A program made the translations under genes and the position numbers. Source: an uncultured Flavobacteriales bacterium (GTDB taxonomy: Bacteria > Bacteroidota > Bacteroidia > Flavobacteriales_E > Vicingaceae). From it: DNA of 64,000 nucleotides. The notes under the pieces were generated by a model. It was not told where the DNA came from. It did not search any database and worked only from the letters and a program-made list of their open reading frames with translations. Shown here piece by piece: positions 58,505 through 64,000 of the stretch (position 1 is the stretch's first letter; every line of letters begins with the position of its first letter). The stretch spans positions 1-64,000 of the forward strand of contig CAJWVX010000002.1 of NCBI GenBank assembly GCA_913048175.1. Direction: 5' to 3'.

Positions 58505-59224
58505 ATGAAAAAAGTAACATTATTTGCAATTGGTGCAGTAACATTATTCGCTTGTGGAACAGGTGAAAAAACAAACTCTAACGTAACATTAACAAATACT
58601 GTAGATTCAGTAAGTTATGCTATTGGTGTAAATACAGCTAACGGAATTCAAACTCAATTTACTGAAGCAAATAGAGATGCTTTAATCAAAGGATTAAATG
58701 ATGCCTTAGATTCTTCAGATATGTTAATTACTTCTGAGCAAACACAAGGTGTTATACAAGCATACTTCCAGAAAAAACAAGCTGAAGATGCTGCTAAGAA
58801 ACAAGAGTCACAGGCAGCTATGTACGAAAGCGTTAAAGAGGACGGACTTAAATTTTTAGAAGAAAATAAAACAAAAGAAGGTGTACAAGTTACTGCAAGC
58901 GGTTTACAGTATATTGTTTTGAATGAAGGAACAGGTGCTAAGCCAGTTGCAACATCTAATGTAGAGGTACATTACCATGGTACTACACCAGATGGTACAG
59001 TGTTTGATAGTTCAGTTGATAAAGGTAAAACAATTTCTTTTCCATTAAATGGTGTTATATCTGGATGGACGGAAGGTCTTCAGTTAATGAAAGAAGGAGC
59101 AAAATATAAGTTCTTTATTCCTCAAGAATTAGCTTACGGTGCTAACCCACAAGGAGGACCTGATGGGCCAATTAAACCATATATGCCTTTAGTATTTGAG
59201 GTTGAATTATTTAAAATAAACTAA
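58505..59224 (+). CDS. FKBP-type peptidyl-prolyl cis-trans isomerase lipoprotein (Mip/FkpA-like)
   Basis: Lipobox TLFACGT; VEVHYHGTTPDGTVFDSSVDKGKTISFPLNGVISGWTEGLQLMKEGAKYKFFIPQELAYG. Confidence 0.92.
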   Translation: MKKVTLFAIGAVTLFACGTGEKTNSNVTLTNTVDSVSYAIGVNTANGIQTQFTEANRDALIKGLNDALDSSDMLITSEQTQGVIQAYFQKKQAEDAAKKQESQAAMYESVKEDGLKFLEENKTKEGVQVTASGLQYIVLNEGTGAKPVATSNVEVHYHGTTPDGTVFDSSVDKGKTISFPLNGVISGWTEGLQLMKEGAKYKFFIPQELAYGANPQGGPDGPIKPYMPLVFEVELFKIN

Positions 59225-59275
59225 AAAAGTTTTTATCATACTGAGCTTGTCTAAGTATAAAAAACTTTTAATTAA
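59221..59275. repeat. REP-like imperfect inverted repeat carrying CTGAGCTTGTCTAAG
   Basis: AAAAGTTTTTATCATACTGAGCTTGTCTAAGTATAAAAAACTTTT; possible hairpin between two FKBP genes. Confidence 0.55.
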
Positions 59276-59284
59276 ACAAGAATT

Positions 59285-60046
59285 ATGAAAAAACAGATTG
59301 TTAAAATTGGAATGATTGCATTAGCAGTTACATTTTTAAATGTGGATGCTAACGCTCAGAAAAAGAAGAAGAAAAATAAAAAATCTAAAATGGAAGAAAC
59401 AACAACAGCTCCAATGGAGTTAAAAACAGAGATTGATTCTGTAAGTTATGCTATCGGAATGAATATGATAGAAAGTATCAAAAGAGACTTTCCTGAGGCA
59501 AATTTTGCAGCATTTATTGCTGGAGCTAAAGCGGCATCAATAGATGATTCAACAGCTTTAGTTAAGAAAGAAGAAATAGAAGGAATTATTTCTCCTTATT
59601 TTCAAAAGAAACAAGCAGAATCGCAGGCAGAGCAAGCAAAGGGGTCAGAATCTGCACAAGCTGATGGATTAAAATTCTTAGCTGAAAATAAATCTAAAGA
59701 AGGTGTTCTTACAACAGAAAGTGGTTTACAGTATGTTGTTTTGAAAGAAGGGACAGGTGCTCAACCAACTGCTACATCTAATGTAGAAGTTCATTATCAT
59801 GGAACAACTCCTGATGGAACTGTTTTTGATAGTTCTGTAGATAGAGGAAAATCTATCTCTTTTGGATTAAACCAAGTAATTAAAGGTTGGACTGAAGGTG
59901 TTCAATTGATGAAAGAAGGCGCTAAATATAAGTTCTTTATTCCTCAAGAATTGGCATACGGAGCAAATGCACCTGGTGGCGGTTCTGGAGCAATTAAACC
60001 TTTTATGCCATTGGTATTTGAAGTTGAGTTGATTAAAATTAATTAA
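59285..60046 (+). CDS. FKBP-type peptidyl-prolyl cis-trans isomerase (Mip/FkpA-like)
   Basis: Signal peptide; VEVHYHGTTPDGTVFDSSVDRGKSISFGLNQVIKGWTEGVQLMKEGAKYKFFIPQELAYG; close paralogue of 58505..59224. Confidence 0.92.
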   Translation: MKKQIVKIGMIALAVTFLNVDANAQKKKKKNKKSKMEETTTAPMELKTEIDSVSYAIGMNMIESIKRDFPEANFAAFIAGAKAASIDDSTALVKKEEIEGIISPYFQKKQAESQAEQAKGSESAQADGLKFLAENKSKEGVLTTESGLQYVVLKEGTGAQPTATSNVEVHYHGTTPDGTVFDSSVDRGKSISFGLNQVIKGWTEGVQLMKEGAKYKFFIPQELAYGANAPGGGSGAIKPFMPLVFEVELIKIN

Positions 60047-60066
60047 GATCAAATCTTAAAAATATA

Positions 60067-60104
60067 AAATAGTCCTGATAAATTTTATCAGGACTATTTT
60101 TTTT
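60067..60104 (+). terminator. Rho-independent-type terminator
   Basis: AAATAGTCCTGATAAATTTTATCAGGACTATTTTTTTT. Confidence 0.85.
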
Positions 60105-60227
60105 GCACGACCATTCAGAACGATGTTTTGTCCAAATTTTAATTTGGAAATAAAATGAAGTGTGAAATCTTTTGAAGAAACTATTCCCTAAAAGGAAATT
60201 CTAATTTGGTATAATTAATTTAGCATT

Positions 60228-60572
60228 ATGAGCAAAGAAATAACAACAGAATCAGGATTGAAATACACTATTACTAAACATGGTAAAGGTTTAAATCCTG
60301 TAAAAGGAAATAGAGTAAAAGTGCATTATACAGGTAAACTGTTAGATGGACAAGTCTTTGATAGTTCAATCAATAAACAACCTTTTGCTTTTAATATTGG
60401 TTTAGGAGAAGTAATAGAAGGTTGGGAGGAAGGGATCATGTTATTAAAAGTTGGTGATCAAGCTACTTTTAACATTCCTGGAGATTTAGCTTATGGAGAT
60501 GAAGGTGCTGGACCTTTAATTAAAGCGAATACAACTTTAGTTTTTGAGGTTGAGTTAATGAGTATTAAATAA
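60228..60572 (+). CDS. Small FKBP-type peptidyl-prolyl isomerase, no signal peptide seen
   Basis: VKVHYTGKLLDGQVFDSSINKQPFAFNIGLGEVIEGWEEGIMLLKVGDQATFNIPGDLAYGDEG. Confidence 0.93.
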   Translation: MSKEITTESGLKYTITKHGKGLNPVKGNRVKVHYTGKLLDGQVFDSSINKQPFAFNIGLGEVIEGWEEGIMLLKVGDQATFNIPGDLAYGDEGAGPLIKANTTLVFEVELMSIK

Positions 60573-60585
60573 CTACTTTTGCTCG

Positions 60586-60990
60586 GTGAAAAATTTAACG
60601 AATCAATTAATTGCTTTTTTATTGTTGCTGTGTTTTGCAGTAACAATTGTGCCGTTAAATTTTATTCACCAACATTCTCATAGTCATTTAGAAGAAGCAC
60701 ATTGTGAGATAAATGACAAATTGCATTCTGATGATTCTTGTCACTTTAGTCTTTATCACAATCAACTAGAAGAAAAGCATTGTGCTCATAAAGCTCATTT
60801 TTCAGAGAACGAAATAGAATGTGAGTTTTGTAATATGCTAAATTTCCAAAGAGAGAATCACATTTTTATTAAAGAAGAGTCTAAGTTCGCTAAACATAAT
60901 TTCTCAATATTATTAGCCCATAAATTTACGCATCATAATCAATCATTTTCTGATTTATTTTATAACAAAGGCCCTCCCAATAATATTTAG
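60586..60990 (+). CDS. His/Cys-rich small secreted or membrane-anchored protein, probable metal-binding (HYC_CC_PP-like)
   Basis: GTG start; N-terminal hydrophobic segment; HQHSHSHLEEAHC, CAHKAH, ECEFC; about 16 His in 134 aa. Confidence 0.65.
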   Translation: MKNLTNQLIAFLLLLCFAVTIVPLNFIHQHSHSHLEEAHCEINDKLHSDDSCHFSLYHNQLEEKHCAHKAHFSENEIECEFCNMLNFQRENHIFIKEESKFAKHNFSILLAHKFTHHNQSFSDLFYNKGPPNNI

Positions 60991-61067
60991 TTCACTATTT
61001 TTAATAGTTCTAAAAAAGAAAACATAACTGTTTTCTTGCCAATCTTTTATTTACCAATACATAACAT

Positions 61068-63398
61068 ATGTCTAATTATAGGCTGCTATTTGTTTTGGTA
61101 TTGTTTCTAAGCTTTTACAATTGTTTTGCACAAAACGAGGCTTGTAATTATTCTTTATCAGGAAAAGTTATTGATGAACACGATAAATCTCCTTTATTAT
61201 TTGCTACGGTTTATATTAAAGAGTTAGAGCGTGGTTCTGTATCTGATGATAAAGGAAATTATATAATTAATAATTTGTGTAGAGGAGATTACACAATAGT
61301 TGTAAGCCATTTAGGATGTGATCCGATTACAGAAACAATAACAATAACAAAAAGTAAAAAGCATAATTTTTATCCCGAACACCATACTGAAGAATTGAAA
61401 GAATTTATTCTTAAGGAGGATGGGTATCAGGAAGAAAAAACTGTTGCAAGAAAAGAATTATCTGTAAAAGAATTAAACCAATCAAGAGGGAAATCTCTTG
61501 GTGAGAGTTTAAAGAAAATTACAGGAGTTAATTCATTAAGTACTGGCAGTAGTATTTCTAAGCCTGTAATACATGGTATGCATAGCGATAGAGTTCTTGT
61601 TCTAAATAATGGAATAAGACAAGAAGGGCAACAATGGGGCAGTGAACATGCTCCTGAAATAGATCCTTACATTGCTAATAAGCTAAGTGTAATAAAAGGG
61701 GCTGAAGGTATTCGTTACGGGGCTAATGCAATTGCTGGAGTAGTATTGGTTGAAGCAAAAGCATTAAGAGATTCTTCAGGAATGAATGGAGAGTTTAATT
61801 TAGCTGGAGCTACTAACGGTAAATTAGGTGTTTCTTCAGCTATGTTAGATGGTAATATTGGTAAATTAAAAGGCATTAGTTGGAGGTTGCAAGGAACTCT
61901 TAAAAGATCTGGAAATGTAAATACCCCTGATTATTATATGAAAAATACAGGATTAAAGGAGTACAACTTTTCTTGGGCATTAGGTTTTAATAAAAAGAAA
62001 TTTGGTATAGAAACTTTTTATAGTCAGTTCAATACAGATGTAGGTATTTTCTCATCTGCTCATATTGGCAATCTAACAGATTTACAAAGAGCAATAGATG
62101 CTGATGAACCTCTAGAATCTGCTGATTTTACATATGAAATTAATAGACCTTTTCAGCATATTGAGCATGAGTTATTTAAAGTTAAAGCATATTTGGCTAC
62201 AGGTAAGGTTGGTAAGTTAAACTTTGTGTATGCTCGGCAGTATAATCTAAGGCAAGAGTTTGATAAGCATTTATCAAGGAATGATAGCATCGCAGCTTTA
62301 GATTTGCCAGAACTTCAGTTTGAAATAACTACGCATATCGGAGAATTAATATGGAAACAAAATAGAAACAAATCCTTTAATTCTCAAGTAGGAATTTCAA
62401 TAATAAATCAAGCCAATACAATTGAAGGTCGTGATTTTATTCCTGCTTTTGTTAAGTATGGTACTGGAGCTTTTTTTATTGAAAAATGGAGAAGTAAGAA
62501 TTTTAAGTTGGAAATAGAAGCAGGTATTCGTTACGATTATATTTATCAAGAAGTTTATAAATGGAATAGTAGTCAACGAGTTTATAAGTTCTATGAGTAC
62601 ACTTATAATAATGTTTCTGGTAGTTTAGGAACAACTTATAAACCAACAGATAAATTGACTGCAAGGGTTAATTTTGGTATGGCTTGGAGGCCACCTAATG
62701 TTAGCGAATTGTTTAGTGAGGGATTACACCATGGCTCTGCTTCGGTTGAATATGGGGATACCAATTTGATTGCTGAAAAAGCATATAATTCTATTTTAGG
62801 AATTGATTATGTAAATAAGAAGTTTCTTGTTCAGGTAGAAGGATATTATAATCAAATAGATAATTATATTTATTTAAAACCATCCTTGCCAGCAACATTA
62901 ACTATTAAAGGAGCCTTTCCAACTTTTAATTATACTCAGGTAGATGCTATTTTAACTGGTTTTGATTTAAAAACGACTTATCAATTTATTAAACCTTTAT
63001 CTTGGATAGGTAAAAGTTCATTCTTATGGGCTTATAACCAAACTGAAAAGGAATTTTTGATTGGTATGCCAGCTAATAGGTTTTCTAATGGGTTAGAATA
63101 TAAGTTGCAAAACTTTAAGAAGCTATATGATATTTATATCGAAGCAGGTATAGAAACTGTTTTAGAGCAACTAAATGTGCCTGATAATAGTGATTATTTA
63201 GCACCTCCTAAATCATATAACTTATTCAGTTTTGGTGCCGGTTTTACCATTCCAACTTATAAAGAACAAAAACTAATAGTGAACTTTGAAATAAATAATT
63301 TATTAAATACAGTATATCGAGATTACTTAAATAGATTTCGATATTACGCAGATGAAATGGGTAGAAACTACTCAGTAAAATTAAAATTAACTTTTTAG
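61068..63398 (+). CDS. TonB-dependent receptor with carboxypeptidase-like N-terminal domain (ZnuD-like)
   Basis: SGKVIDEHDKSPLLFATVYIKELERGSVSDDKGNYII; plug SKPVIHGMHSDRVLVLNNGIRQEGQQWGSEHAPEID; C-terminal barrel ending in KLKLTF. Confidence 0.9.
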   Translation: MSNYRLLFVLVLFLSFYNCFAQNEACNYSLSGKVIDEHDKSPLLFATVYIKELERGSVSDDKGNYIINNLCRGDYTIVVSHLGCDPITETITITKSKKHNFYPEHHTEELKEFILKEDGYQEEKTVARKELSVKELNQSRGKSLGESLKKITGVNSLSTGSSISKPVIHGMHSDRVLVLNNGIRQEGQQWGSEHAPEIDPYIANKLSVIKGAEGIRYGANAIAGVVLVEAKALRDSSGMNGEFNLAGATNGKLGVSSAMLDGNIGKLKGISWRLQGTLKRSGNVNTPDYYMKNTGLKEYNFSWALGFNKKKFGIETFYSQFNTDVGIFSSAHIGNLTDLQRAIDADEPLESADFTYEINRPFQHIEHELFKVKAYLATGKVGKLNFVYARQYNLRQEFDKHLSRNDSIAALDLPELQFEITTHIGELIWKQNRNKSFNSQVGISIINQANTIEGRDFIPAFVKYGTGAFFIEKWRSKNFKLEIEAGIRYDYIYQEVYKWNSSQRVYKFYEYTYNNVSGSLGTTYKPTDKLTARVNFGMAWRPPNVSELFSEGLHHGSASVEYGDTNLIAEKAYNSILGIDYVNKKFLVQVEGYYNQIDNYIYLKPSLPATLTIKGAFPTFNYTQVDAILTGFDLKTTYQFIKPLSWIGKSSFLWAYNQTEKEFLIGMPANRFSNGLEYKLQNFKKLYDIYIEAGIETVLEQLNVPDNSDYLAPPKSYNLFSFGAGFTIPTYKEQKLIVNFEINNLLNTVYRDYLNRFRYYADEMGRNYSVKLKLTF

Positions 63399-63421
63399 AG
63401 ATTAAATTAAAAAAAATAAAA

Positions 63422-63997
63422 ATGAAAACAATTAGAAATTATTCAATAGTAGCAATTGCATTATTAACAGTATTTATGGTTGGGTGTAAAAAAGACGAAG
63501 ATACACCTGCTCCAGCTGCTGGTGTAACTACACCGCCTACTAATGATGAAGAGTTAATAACAAGTGTTATTCTTTCTTTTGTAGATACAGCAGGAGTTCA
63601 ACCATCAGTACAATATGCTTTTAGAGATCCTGATGGAGATGGAGGAAACGCTCCAACTCAACAAGATGTAATATCATTAGTTGCTAACACGTATTACAAT
63701 GCTACAATTCAGATTTTAAATGAAGCAGCTTCACCATCAGAAGATATTACAATAGAAGTTCAGCAAGAAGATGACGAGCATTTGTTTTGTTATTCTATTT
63801 CAAATACAAATGTATCTGTAACAAGAACTGATAGTGATGGAACTTATGAGGTAGGAATCACTACTTTTTGGAGTACTGGTGCTGCTGCAATTGGTAATAC
63901 TACAGTTACTTTAAAGCATCAACCAGGAGTTAAGGATGGGACATGTGCACCCGGTGATACAGATGTTGAAGTGATTTTTGCTACCGAAATTCAGTAA
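63422..63997 (+). CDS. Small lipoprotein associated with TonB receptor
   Basis: Lipobox FMVGCKK; FRDPDGDGGNAP, EDITIEVQQEDDEHLFCY, VTLKHQPGVKDGTC...TDVEVIFATEIQ. Confidence 0.7.
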   Translation: MKTIRNYSIVAIALLTVFMVGCKKDEDTPAPAAGVTTPPTNDEELITSVILSFVDTAGVQPSVQYAFRDPDGDGGNAPTQQDVISLVANTYYNATIQILNEAASPSEDITIEVQQEDDEHLFCYSISNTNVSVTRTDSDGTYEVGITTFWSTGAAAIGNTTVTLKHQPGVKDGTCAPGDTDVEVIFATEIQ

Positions 63998-64000
63998 TAG

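Noticed and set aside
1-64000. Defence islands, prophage, integrons, CRISPR arrays, tRNA/rRNA genes
   Set aside because: No cas, restriction-modification, toxin-antitoxin, integrase or phage structural signatures were found among the ORFs, and no tRNA or rRNA signatures were recognised by eye. tRNAscan-SE and DefenseFinder would be decisive.

Overview
A 64 kb chromosomal window from an AT-rich Bacteroidota genome (likely Flavobacteriales-like: T9SS C-terminal sorting domains, flavobacterial TAnnTTTG-type promoter motifs, GldI-like FKBP lipoproteins). It is mostly dense, intact housekeeping and envelope genes. Main blocks: three tandem signal peptidase I paralogues; a GDSL-lipoprotein/FadL block; lpdA; an exopolysaccharide assembly block (asnB, GT4, Wza-like, Wzc-like, rfbC, WecA-like); uvrA; an OM-barrel/TSP3/SPOR block; rluD/T9SS/PASTA; a VTC-DUF4956-DUF2490 operon; cdd, pdhA and pdhC; recG; serC/serA/DUF1015; recR; five tandem FKBP-type genes; and a ZnuD-like TonB receptor module at the right end. 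I saw no rRNA, tRNA, CRISPR array, intact mobile element or obvious defence system. The strongest non-routine observations are: (1) the middle signal peptidase I paralogue has Asn in place of both the catalytic Ser and the catalytic Lys; (2) a heavily decayed IS3-family transposase sits in the 9.85-10.52 kb gap that the ORF track leaves empty; (3) an OM beta-barrel gene at about 50 kb is split by a 1-nt frameshift at an A6 run, with its C-terminal half legible in another frame; (4) five FKBP paralogues in tandem, with one degenerate member; (5) a TSP3/SPOR outer-membrane cassette; (6) a polyphosphate-polymerase-like (VTC) operon with membrane and beta-barrel partners. All family calls are from motif recognition by eye; no database search was run.
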